Positions 1 to 5,953 are shown, numbered from the stretch's first letter. The stretch is 6,478 nt of DNA from Phycisphaeraceae bacterium (GCA_009827215.1 WUAJ01000135.1:1-6478), one strand, 5' to 3'. Program-made: numbers and translations. The notes: generated from the sequence alone by a model not told the origin.

Positions 1-851
1 AAGTTGGAAACGGTCTCGATCTTGATGGTTGGGCTGGTTTGACCGTTGTGGTGGAGCATGAGCATCGTGTGATCGTCATCAGCTGCGTTGTAACCTTGGG
101 CGTTGATATCCGTGAGAATAGAGGAAGCGTTTTCGGATGCCTGCGATGATTGTGATCGATTGAGGGATTCGGCTAGCCCATCGGTTCCGAGTAGAGTCCC
201 GTTCTCGTGCTGAGCTTCGGTAAATGCATCGGTGTACGCGCAGATCTGATCGCCCTCACTGATTTTAATCGCGATCTGCTCGTATTGGGTCGATCTGATG
301 ACACCAAGGGGCAAGTTTTTGATCCCAACTTTGACTTGATTTGATGTCTCTCGGAGAACCCCAGGCGTGTGCTGGTTCAGTGGGATCCAATGGGCGCTGT
401 CAGCTCGGCGCATCAGAGGTGGTGGATGTCCGGCGTTGACCAGAATCAGGTGTCCTGATGGCGCGTAGTAGGTCATCAGCAACGCGGTCGCAAACTTTGA
501 TCCAGAGGAGATCTGGTCAAAGGATTCGTTGAGGGTGCGAGCGAGCTTTGATTGGTCGACGGTATTGATCGACTTGTGCATCGCTTTGCGGAGCTGTGAT
601 GAAAGGTCGCTGACTGCACTGCCGTGTCCGGCAACATCGGCGAGGAGAATCCTTGAGATCCAACCAGAGGAACAGGAGGAAATCAGATAGATATCTCCAC
701 CAGATTCGGAGCCCTCAACTGGTCGTGACGTGACACTGATATCAAGTCCTGGGACAGATGCATTGTGATCGGCACTGCTTGAGCCACCCCAGACTTCCAG
801 GCACTTGAGCTGATATGGATCCGGAGCAGACTGGTGATTTTGAGTATGCAT
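1..851 (-). CDS. SpoIIE/PP2C-type serine phosphatase (RsbU-like), C-terminus cut by window edge
   Basis: Open from the ATG at 851 to the left edge: 283 codons and no stop, so the end is missing. The family (SpoIIE/RsbU, PPM metal-dependent phosphatases) removes phosphate from serine or threonine, often on anti-sigma-factor antagonists in partner-switching pathways. Visible motifs in order: SGGDIY around D53, DVAGHG at 72-77, NAGHPPPL at 139-146, LPLGV at 180-184, YTDAFTEA at 206-213 and DDDHT at 258-262. These supply the expected acidic metal ligands (D53, D72, D208 and D259/D260). The usual glycine after the third aspartate (YTDG or YSDG) is alanine here. The domain begins about 35 residues from the start, so there is no N-terminal PAS, GAF, receiver or HAMP sensor and no membrane segment; it looks cytosolic. 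An in-frame TGA at 863-861 lies just upstream and no other start fits, so the ATG is secure; no Shine-Dalgarno site is visible. It begins 27 bp after nadK and is probably co-transcribed. No partner anti-sigma or STAS gene is in the window, so its target is unknown. Confidence 0.88.
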   Translation of the reverse strand, partial: MHTQNHQSAPDPYQLKCLEVWGGSSSADHNASVPGLDISVTSRPVEGSESGGDIYLISSCSSGWISRILLADVAGHGSAVSDLSSQLRKAMHKSINTVDQSKLARTLNESFDQISSGSKFATALLMTYYAPSGHLILVNAGHPPPLMRRADSAHWIPLNQHTPGVLRETSNQVKVGIKNLPLGVIRSTQYEQIAIKISEGDQICAYTDAFTEAQHENGTLLGTDGLAESLNRSQSSQASENASSILTDINAQGYNAADDDHTMLMLHHNGQTSPTIKIETVSN

Positions 852-878
852 GTAGAGTGATCAAGAATCGGCGGTTGA

Positions 879-1745
879 TTATTCCGTGGAGGTGGGTGGC
901 TTTGCCCAGTGCATTTTACGCACGAGTGTGTTCCAGTAACTTACATTTGGATCAACGACGAATGTCACAGGGGAAGGGTGTTTGTTGATGACAACATGAT
1001 CGTCGCATGAGATCCGAGGGCCGGGCTGGCCATCAATGAGGAGGCGAGTCCCATCGCCGTTGTCACTGTTCGTCTGCCGAGCGATAAGGCGGATCTTTGT
1101 GTCGTTTGAAAGCACGATGGGGCGGAAGCTCAGCGAGTGGGCTGCGTTCGGGGTGATGATCGTCGCGTTCACTCCCGGGGCGACAATTGGTCCACCGGAA
1201 GAGACATTGTAAGCTGTGGACCCTAGCGGTGTGGAAACGATGATGCCGTCGCCGGCAATGGTTGGGCCGGGGTTGTCATCAATGCAGATATCAATCTTGA
1301 TGATTTTGTAGGGAGGGCCTGCAGTGATGACGAACTCGTTGAGGGCAACGAATGATTCGATGCTTTCGTCGTTTCTGATCAGTTCAGCGCTGATCGGCTG
1401 CACCAACCTCGTGTTCAATGGTGTGTTCTCGTTGAGAATCGAAGCTGAGTTTTTGAGAAAAGATTCGATCTCGTATCCAGCCATGAATCCGACTTTGCCT
1501 GTATTCAGTCCCAGGAGAGGGGTGTCAAGTTTGAGGCAATGATGTGCTGCTCTGAGGATTGTGCCGTCTCCTCCTAGAGCGATGACGAGATCGACTTCTG
1601 CTGCCTTTGGAAGATGTGGGGGATTGATCGCGTCTGTCGTGTCGACAATTATCGCATGGGAATCAATGGCGTCACGCACAGCGTCAAGTGCCGCAAGGGC
1701 ATCTTCCTTGAACTGATTGACCAAGATGAGAACGCGTCGTGGCAT
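879..1745 (-). CDS. nadK: NAD kinase (ATP-dependent NAD+ phosphorylation to NADP+)
   Basis: Complete at 288 aa, a normal length for bacterial NAD kinase. It phosphorylates NAD+ to NADP+, the sole route to NADP, in the cytosol. Motifs: GGDGT at 58-62 (phosphate and nucleotide binding), LGLNTGKVGFMA at 78-89, NE at 136-137 (NAD contact), the glycine-rich GDGIIVSTPLGSTAYN at 165-180 followed by SGGP at 183-186, HSLSFRPIVL at 203-212 and DGQ at 238-240. All key residues of the family are present. The ATG starts 2 bp after the dxs stop (TAA, CT, ATG), so translation is probably coupled to dxs; there is no clear ribosome site of its own. The product supplies NADP for DXR and other reductases, which makes sense beside dxs. 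The C-terminal tail (AKPPTSTE) is short and unremarkable. Confidence 0.96.
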   Translation of the reverse strand: MPRRVLILVNQFKEDALAALDAVRDAIDSHAIIVDTTDAINPPHLPKAAEVDLVIALGGDGTILRAAHHCLKLDTPLLGLNTGKVGFMAGYEIESFLKNSASILNENTPLNTRLVQPISAELIRNDESIESFVALNEFVITAGPPYKIIKIDICIDDNPGPTIAGDGIIVSTPLGSTAYNVSSGGPIVAPGVNATIITPNAAHSLSFRPIVLSNDTKIRLIARQTNSDNGDGTRLLIDGQPGPRISCDDHVVINKHPSPVTFVVDPNVSYWNTLVRKMHWAKPPTSTE

Positions 1746-1747
1746 AG

Positions 1748-3769
1748 TTACGCGGTGGTCTCGGTGGTCTTGGGTGATTTAATCTCGGTCGTCGTTTGGT
1801 GGGAATCCGTGTTCTGATGCGGTGTGAATGGTTTGTTTCTCGAAGGATCCGCGGCATGACGGATCATCCGAGCAATTCCGTGAGCATCGAGCCCAACTTC
1901 AGCGAGTTGGTCGTCACGGGAGTCTTGCAGAATCCAGTGGTCTGGGATGCCGTGTCTGACGACTTTCGATGCATCGAGTTTGTATTCTTGGGCACATTCG
2001 ATCACGCTTGTTCCGAATCCTCCGACGATTGAATGGTCTTCGAGTGTGAGGATCGGGATGGACCGGGTAAGCAGGTCGCGGATCAGCTGCGAATCGACTG
2101 GTTTAGCAAAGCGAGCGTCGTAATGAGCGATGTTGTAATCTGCTCCGAGTGATTCAATCGCTTCATTCGCGTTGATCGCAGGAGTTCCGAAGCTGAGGAC
2201 AGCGACATCAGGTCGATTTGCATCAATATCGCTGTGCTGAGGTGTTAGCAGCCTAGCTTGTCCGAGCTTGAATGTTGGGGCATCTGCAAAGACCGTAGAG
2301 ATTGAGTCACGCGGATAGCGCACACTTGATAGTGAGCTGTCCCAAGTACGCATGAACTCCAAGCATTGGATCAGGCTTGATTCGTCGATCGCGGCCATGA
2401 GTACTGCGTCTGGGAGTGTTCGGAGGATGGATACATCGCAGAAGCCGTGATGGACGGCTCCGTCGCCTCCAACGAGTCCGGCGCGGTCAAGGCAGAGTCT
2501 GACAGCGAGTCCCTGGAGTGCGACTTCCTGGAACGCTTGGTCGAATGCTCGCTGGAGGAATGTGGAGTACACAGCAAAGAACGGACGGAGTCCAGTCTTG
2601 GACATGCCTGCGAGCATGTCGAGCGCATGTGACTCGCAGATTCCAGTATCGAATGTCCGTTCGGGATACTTTTCGAGTGGTTGTGTGATCCCGGTCCCAT
2701 CGGGCATCGCAGCCGTCGCCGCGACGACTTTGTCGTCGCGATCCATCACATCGGTGATTGCATCAGAGAAGGCGCTGGTGAATGAGCGTCCTGATGAGGG
2801 CATGCGGACTTTGCAGCCGAGGGTTTCGTCGCGTTCCACAGTGAAAGCTTTGGGAGAGTGGAACTTGGTCGCGTCTTGTTCAGCGATATCGAGGCCTTTG
2901 CCCTTGGTCGTTTTGACATGGAGGATCATCGGACGATCCATGTCGCGTGCTTCAGCAAGGAACTCGATCAAGGTAGGGAGATCGTGACCATCAATCGGGC
3001 CGACGGTGAGCAATCCGAACTTCTCAAACCAAGAATCCTCGGTGATCGCGGCTTTGGTCATCTCTCCCATGCGATGGTACGCTTCGCGTATCAGCGATCC
3101 GCCGGGCATGGAGTCGAGGAGGACCTTGGCGCCCTTCTTGAAGTCGGTATAGGTGTGTGAGACGCGTACTCGGTCGAAGTACTGCGCCATCGCGCCTTGG
3201 GGTTTGGAGATACTCATACCATTATCGTTTAGGACTATGAGCATCTGTCGCTTGAGGATCCCCGCGTTGTTGAGTCCTTCCATCGCAACGCCGTTGACGA
3301 TCGAGGCGTCTCCGATCAGTGAGACGACTCGGCGGCCCTCAGGATTGGTCTCGGGGTGATAGGACTCTTTGTTGATCTGATCGCCGCGCGCCATGCCAAC
3401 TGCAGTGGAGATCCCTGTCCCGGCGTGTCCGACGCGGAAGAGGTCATAGCCAGACTCGGAGGGCTCGGGGAATCCTGACATGCCTTTGCGGGTGCGGAGG
3501 TCGGCAAGCTTGTCTTGTCTGCCGGTCAGTAGCTTATGGGGGTAGCATTGATGTCCGACATCAAAGAGCAAGCGATCGTGTCCGAAGTCAAAGACGCGGT
3601 GCATCGCGATGGTGAGTTCGACTACACCAAGATTGGGTGCGAGGTGTCCGCCAGATCGAGAGACCTGCTGGATGATCGCTTGACGGATCTCAGCGGCGAG
3701 ATCCCTGAGCTGTGCGATGGACAACTCTCGGAGCTGCTTCGGCGATTTGATGGATTCAAGCAGGGTCAT
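1748..3769 (-). CDS. dxs: 1-deoxy-D-xylulose-5-phosphate synthase (DXS)
   Basis: 673 aa, a full thiamine-diphosphate transketolase-like enzyme that condenses pyruvate and glyceraldehyde 3-phosphate, the first step of the MEP isoprenoid pathway. Domain I holds GGHLAPNLGVVELT with the catalytic-region H42 (E. coli H49), VGHQCYPHKLLTGR at 71-84, and the cofactor motif GDAS at 153-156 paired with NDNGMSIS at 181-188 (Mg ligands D154 and N183 by alignment from memory). Domain II holds the activating glutamate E379 in ICESH, YSTFLQRAFDQ at 401-411 (R407), DRAGLVGGDGAVHHG at 428-442 and RYPR at 484-487. Domain III runs to about residue 638. Departures from E. coli-type DXS: GDGA reads GDAS, EQH reads ESH, there is an insert at about 130-146, and a Thr/Lys/His-rich tail of about 35 residues makes the protein some 50 residues longer than usual. 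The ATG is fixed by an in-frame TGA at 3787-3785. A TGAGGA-like site lies about 12 nt upstream, rather far. Likely co-transcribed with nadK. Confidence 0.96.
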   Translation of the reverse strand: MTLLESIKSPKQLRELSIAQLRDLAAEIRQAIIQQVSRSGGHLAPNLGVVELTIAMHRVFDFGHDRLLFDVGHQCYPHKLLTGRQDKLADLRTRKGMSGFPEPSESGYDLFRVGHAGTGISTAVGMARGDQINKESYHPETNPEGRRVVSLIGDASIVNGVAMEGLNNAGILKRQMLIVLNDNGMSISKPQGAMAQYFDRVRVSHTYTDFKKGAKVLLDSMPGGSLIREAYHRMGEMTKAAITEDSWFEKFGLLTVGPIDGHDLPTLIEFLAEARDMDRPMILHVKTTKGKGLDIAEQDATKFHSPKAFTVERDETLGCKVRMPSSGRSFTSAFSDAITDVMDRDDKVVAATAAMPDGTGITQPLEKYPERTFDTGICESHALDMLAGMSKTGLRPFFAVYSTFLQRAFDQAFQEVALQGLAVRLCLDRAGLVGGDGAVHHGFCDVSILRTLPDAVLMAAIDESSLIQCLEFMRTWDSSLSSVRYPRDSISTVFADAPTFKLGQARLLTPQHSDIDANRPDVAVLSFGTPAINANEAIESLGADYNIAHYDARFAKPVDSQLIRDLLTRSIPILTLEDHSIVGGFGTSVIECAQEYKLDASKVVRHGIPDHWILQDSRDDQLAEVGLDAHGIARMIRHAADPSRNKPFTPHQNTDSHQTTTEIKSPKTTETTA
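1753..1770. repeat. Perfect 9-bp tandem duplication at the 3' end of dxs
   Basis: The plus strand reads CGGTGGTCT twice in a row. On the coding strand this gives the repeated Thr-Thr pair of the DXS tail (KTTETTA). It is in frame and lies in the low-complexity tail outside the catalytic fold, so it is probably a neutral slippage product. Confidence 0.7.
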
Positions 3770-3797
3770 CGAGCGAGTAGTTCCTCATGCCGGACAT
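3756..3797 (-). other. Possible 13-codon upstream ORF overlapping the dxs start
   Basis: An ATG at 3797 opens a short frame, MSGMRNYSLDDPA, that stops with TGA at 3758-3756. It is in a different frame from dxs and overlaps the first 14 bases of dxs. Its ATG lies 7 nt after a TATACT hexamer, the spacing expected for a leaderless start. It could couple translation into dxs or tune it, or be chance; there is no protein-level evidence. Confidence 0.25.
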
Positions 3798-3804
3798 TCC
3801 CAGA

Positions 3805-3834
3805 AGTATAGTGGCTTTCCGTGCTGTATGTAGT
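3805..3834 (-). promoter_or_regulatory. Candidate sigma-70-like promoter for dxs (and nadK downstream)
   Basis: On the minus strand a TATACT (-10-like, 5 of 6 matches to TATAAT) lies at 3810-3805, with a weak ACTACA (3 of 6 to TTGACA) 18 bp upstream at 3834-3829. Transcription would begin near 3798, about 30 nt before the dxs ATG. The 116-bp gap from ispA makes a separate promoter reasonable. The -35 is poor, so this rests mainly on the -10. Confidence 0.35.
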
Positions 3835-3837
3835 GCT
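3821..3837 (-). repeat. Direct repeat AGCAC-N7-AGCAC upstream of the dxs -10
   Basis: On the minus strand AGCAC occurs twice, 12 bp start to start (plus-strand GTGCT at 3821-3825 and 3833-3837), spanning the -35 to -10 spacer of the candidate dxs promoter. Short direct repeats there can be operator half-sites, but five bases is little and chance is quite possible. Confidence 0.2.
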
Positions 3838-3885
3838 TACGAGTTGAATTGAGGGGTGTTCGTTGGATTCCAGAATACCGTGATC

Positions 3886-4779
3886 TCAATGCGATCGATT
3901 GGTCATTTTGTCCAGTAGTTGACGCAATCCTGCGCTGTTTGGTCCGAGCTGGTCGAGCTTGGAGAGGGCATTCTTCTGGAGTGTTCCGATAATTGCTTTC
4001 GACTCATCGATCCCAAATGATGCGGGATATGTGAGTTTGTTTGCTTTCTCGTCCTTACCCAGTGTTTTGCCAACGAGTGATGGATCGCCTTGGACATCGA
4101 GGAGGTCGTCGATGACCTGGAACTGGAGACCGAGGTCCCATGCAAAAACTGAGATCAGGTCCAGCGTTCTTTGGTCGGCGCCCGCGGCAACAGCTCCCAT
4201 TGTGCAAGCCGCATGAATCAGGGCGCCGGTCTTGTTCATGTGTATGAGTTCGGTCCGTTCACGATCGGTGAGCGACTCTTTGAATCCACCCAGTGTGTCG
4301 TACACCTGACCCACGATCATCGAGCGGGTGCCTTGTGACAGCATCGCGATGAGTCGAGCGTGCGTGTTTGCGCTTGGGTGTGGCTGGACGCTTGCAAGAG
4401 CTTCGAATGCAAGCGAGAGCATCGCATCTCCGGCAAGGATCGCCGCGGCTTCCCCGGCATGTTTATGTAGAGTGGGGCGTCCCCTACGCAGTTCATCGTC
4501 ATCAAGTGCAGGTAAGTCATCGTGGACAAGGCTGAAGGCGTGGATGAGCTCTACAGCAACACAGACAGGAAGAGCATCGGAGCCTTCGCCTCCAGCGGCG
4601 ACCGCGCTGGACCAAGCTAGCAACGGTCGGATTCGTTTTCCTGGAGCGAAGAGTGCATAACGGATTGGTTCATCTAGTTTTGTCGGCAGATCGAGTGAAT
4701 CGATAAAGCGTGTCATCGCTTCGTCGGTTTGGACGCGGATGAAGTCAAGATCAAGTTGAGAGGTCTTGGTGTTGGACAT
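3886..4779 (-). CDS. ispA: Short-chain polyprenyl diphosphate synthase (farnesyl/geranylgeranyl diphosphate synthase type)
   Basis: Complete at 297 aa, the usual IspA length. It condenses isopentenyl diphosphate with allylic diphosphates to make C15 or C20 prenyl diphosphates in the cytosol. Motifs: GKRIRP at 47-52 (diphosphate binding), first aspartate-rich motif HDDLPALDDDELRRGRPTLHK at 86-106 (D87, D88 and D93, the DDx4D form of bacterial FPP synthases), LAGDAM at 115-120, VGQVYD at 156-161 with K183-T184 downstream, and second aspartate-rich motif QVIDDLLDVQGD at 221-232 followed by GKTLGKDEKANKLTYPA. The sequence around the first motif closely resembles E. coli IspA, favouring FPP over long-chain synthases; FPP versus GGPP cannot be settled by eye. 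The xseB gene that often precedes ispA is absent; upstream is a divergent gene only 49 bp away. The ATG at 4779 is the only sensible start (in-frame TAG at 4818-4816) and has no Shine-Dalgarno site; TACGAT lies 7 nt before it, as in leaderless genes. No terminator follows, so readthrough into dxs is likely. Confidence 0.93.
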   Translation of the reverse strand: MSNTKTSQLDLDFIRVQTDEAMTRFIDSLDLPTKLDEPIRYALFAPGKRIRPLLAWSSAVAAGGEGSDALPVCVAVELIHAFSLVHDDLPALDDDELRRGRPTLHKHAGEAAAILAGDAMLSLAFEALASVQPHPSANTHARLIAMLSQGTRSMIVGQVYDTLGGFKESLTDRERTELIHMNKTGALIHAACTMGAVAAGADQRTLDLISVFAWDLGLQFQVIDDLLDVQGDPSLVGKTLGKDEKANKLTYPASFGIDESKAIIGTLQKNALSKLDQLGPNSAGLRQLLDKMTNRSH

Positions 4780-4828
4780 CTGGGTTATCGTAGCGCTTTG
4801 TGAGTCATGATCGGGCTACAGTAGGGGC
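4780..4828. promoter_or_regulatory. 49-bp divergent start region between ispA and the TolQ/ExbB-like gene
   Basis: Both genes begin at the edges of this short gap, so both must start transcription in it or inside the neighbour's coding sequence. TACGAT (minus strand, 4792-4787) ends 7 nt before the ispA ATG; TACAGT (plus strand, 4817-4822) ends 6 nt before the GTG of the proton-channel gene. Each is a TANNNT -10-like element at leaderless spacing. I find no convincing -35 for either. A GGGG run at 4824-4827 sits 1 nt from the GTG, too close for an ordinary ribosome site. Confidence 0.4.
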
Positions 4829-5434
4829 GTGATTGAACGAGCGATCCAGTTCTTTACTGCGGGTGGATGGGTGATGTACCCACTGCTGTTGATGAGTGTG
4901 GTCGGACTCGGGATCGTCATCGAGCGGGCAATGTACTGGACGAGGAACTCCACGCATAGGGAACTGCGGCAGTTCCGTAAATACGCTGATCTTGTCGAGG
5001 CTGGAGAGCGGGAAACACTTGCGGCGGTGTGTTCAAACGATTCGACCGCAATTGGTAAACTTGCGTATTGGGCCTCTTCTCGGAAGCAAGTGTCGGAAGA
5101 TGCCGTGCTCGCGACGATCGAAATGATTCGTCCAAGCATGGAAGCAAGAAATTGGGTACTTAGCGTCATAGTCGGCGCCGCGCCGTTGCTTGGTATCCTG
5201 GGCACAGTGGTCGGGATCATTGAGAGCTTTGATCTGCTCGGACAAGCCGCGGGAGTTTCTGATCCAACGATTGTTGCGGGAGGGATCGCTGAGGCGCTCT
5301 ATACCACGGCGTCTGGTCTGACCATCGCATTGCTCGCGCTGTTTCCGGCGGCGTATTTCAAAGCTCGCGCGAACACTTCTTTGAGTCGGCTTGAGTCACT
5401 CGGTGCGATGATCGCAAATCGAGCAGAAGAGTAA
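4829..5434 (+). CDS. MotA/TolQ/ExbB-family inner-membrane proton-channel subunit, orphan
   Basis: 201 aa with three predicted membrane segments at about 14-32, 109-131 and 156-176 and a cytoplasmic loop between the first two, the ExbB/TolQ layout. Family hallmarks: N-terminal GGWVMYPLLLMSVVGLGIVIERAMYW at 12-37, APLLGILGTVVGIIESF at 118-134 and GGIAEALYTTASGLTIALLALFPAAYF at 151-177, the last two lining the proton path. ExbB/TolQ proteins pair with ExbD/TolR to turn proton-motive force into work on the cell envelope (TonB-dependent uptake, Tol-Pal, gliding or similar). The partner gene usually follows directly; here the next gene is convergent and unrelated, so any partner is elsewhere. The start is GTG at 4829: an in-frame TGA at 4808-4810 blocks anything further upstream, and the next start, ATG 4874, would remove the conserved GGWV part of segment 1. 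Which envelope system it powers cannot be told. Confidence 0.88.
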   Translation: MIERAIQFFTAGGWVMYPLLLMSVVGLGIVIERAMYWTRNSTHRELRQFRKYADLVEAGERETLAAVCSNDSTAIGKLAYWASSRKQVSEDAVLATIEMIRPSMEARNWVLSVIVGAAPLLGILGTVVGIIESFDLLGQAAGVSDPTIVAGGIAEALYTTASGLTIALLALFPAAYFKARANTSLSRLESLGAMIANRAEE

Positions 5435-5890
5435 TCAGCTGCCCTGAGAGACGAGCATCTCGTAGATTTTTTCAGCATCCTCGGCTTGATAGATCTCTTG
5501 ACGGAATGTTGGGTTGTTCATGATCCGTGAGACTTGCGCGAGCGCTTCGATGTGTTCCTTAGTGCTCGATGTCGGGCTCGCAAGCAGGACGATCAACTCG
5601 ACTGGTTGAGAATCCATCGACTCAAAGTCCATTGGTGTAGAGGGGCGACCTATTGCGAGAGTGGGGGTGGAGATACAGTCACACTTGCCGTGGGGGATGG
5701 CGAGGCCGTGGCCGATGCCAGTGGTTCTGGTTTGTTCTCGCGACCATACGGCATCTTTGAGTGCCTCAGGCTCTTTCACTTTGTCGTGTTCAGCGAGGAG
5801 ATCTACAAGCTCGTTGATCGCGTCTTGCTTGTCCTGAGATTCAAGCGGCGAGCGGATGCATTCAACACTGAGGATGTCTGAAAGATTCAT
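5435..5890 (-). CDS. ptsN: PTS EIIA component, PtsN (EIIA-Ntr)/fructose family
   Basis: 151 aa, a single complete EIIA domain of the fructose/PtsN type with no fused HPr, EIIB or EIIC part. The phosphorylated histidine is H67 in TGIGHGLAIPHGK (57-69), near-identical to the same stretch of E. coli PtsN. Other conserved pieces are REQTRTTGIG at 51-60, MDSQPVELIVLLASPT at 92-107 and EHIEALAQVSRIM at 112-124. Such proteins take phosphate from a PTS phosphocarrier and mainly regulate (nitrogen and potassium balance, stress) rather than transport sugar. No other PTS gene and no rpoN are in view, so the role is inferred from the family and the symbol is by resemblance; a transport EIIA is possible. 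The ATG at 5890 has a strong ribosome site (AAGGA, 4 nt spacing), unlike the other genes here. Its stop abuts the stop of the convergent gene with no gap. Confidence 0.9.
   Translation of the reverse strand: MNLSDILSVECIRSPLESQDKQDAINELVDLLAEHDKVKEPEALKDAVWSREQTRTTGIGHGLAIPHGKCDCISTPTLAIGRPSTPMDFESMDSQPVELIVLLASPTSSTKEHIEALAQVSRIMNNPTFRQEIYQAEDAEKIYEMLVSQGS
5451..5472 (+). terminator. Intrinsic terminator of the TolQ/ExbB-like gene, inside antisense ptsN
   Basis: Perfect 5-bp stem ACGAG (5451-5455) and CTCGT (5459-5463) around a CAT loop, then AGA and six T residues (5467-5472) on the plus strand. It begins 16 nt after the TAA of the plus-strand gene. The stem is short, but stem plus T-run at this spacing fits an intrinsic terminator. 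It lies entirely within the last codons of the opposing gene (encoding about KIYEMLVS). Confidence 0.55.
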
Positions 5891-5894
5891 CGAT

Positions 5895-5899
5895 TCCTT
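5895..5899 (-). promoter_or_regulatory. Strong Shine-Dalgarno site of ptsN
   Basis: The minus strand reads AAGGA, 4 nt before the ATG at 5890, inside a wider GGAAGGAA. It is the only textbook ribosome site in the window and fixes the start. An ATG 13 nt further upstream is out of frame. Confidence 0.7.
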
Positions 5900-5908
5900 C
5901 CATCGATC

Positions 5909-5933
5909 GAGCTACCGCATTCTGCGTTCGCTC
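5909..5933 (-). promoter_or_regulatory. Hairpin in the leader of ptsN
   Basis: Two nested stems: outer GAGC (5909-5912) with GCTC (5930-5933), inner CGCA (5916-5919) with TGCG (5923-5926), closed by a 3-nt loop. The 3x3 internal loop (GAA opposite GTA in the minus-strand RNA) can form G-A, A-U and A-G pairs, making an almost continuous 11-pair helix. It ends about 10 nt before the ribosome site. No T-run follows on the minus strand, so it is not a standard terminator for the upstream methyltransferase. A regulatory or mRNA-stabilising leader element is possible. Confidence 0.35.
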
Positions 5934-5945
5934 AGGGGTTCACAG

Positions 5946-5953
5946 ATTCTATA
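5946..5953 (-). promoter_or_regulatory. Weak -10-like element upstream of ptsN
   Basis: The minus strand reads TATAGAAT (5953-5946), containing TAGAAT (5 of 6 matches to TATAAT). Transcription from it would start near 5940, about 50 nt before the ATG, placing the leader hairpin in the transcript. The best -35-like sequence (AAGACG) matches only 3 of 6 bases, so support is thin. Confidence 0.25.

Noticed and set aside
2371..3160. Several open frames of 100-141 codons on both strands inside dxs (for example 2562-2987 plus and 2371-2700 minus)
   Set aside because: They lie entirely within the well-conserved DXS coding sequence in other frames, have no recognisable domains, and their composition fits shadow frames.
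3860..3880. Imperfect inverted repeat just after the ispA stop, considered as a terminator
   Set aside because: The stem needs a bulge and a very small loop, and no T-run follows on the minus strand.
4328..4660. 110-codon plus-strand frame opposite ispA
   Set aside because: Antisense shadow of a conserved enzyme; no ribosome site or family resemblance.
4816..5220. 134-codon minus-strand frame opposite the TolQ/ExbB-like gene
   Set aside because: It overlaps conserved membrane-protein code, is serine/arginine-rich in the way shadow frames are, and runs through the divergent start region.
5404..5416. TGCGA/TCGCA hairpin near the end of the TolQ/ExbB-like gene, considered as a ptsN terminator
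   Set aside because: No T-run follows on either strand, and the sequence is ordinary coding sequence.
5534..5881. 115-codon plus-strand frame opposite ptsN
   Set aside because: Shadow of the EIIA gene, whose H67 motif and ribosome site clearly mark the other strand as coding.
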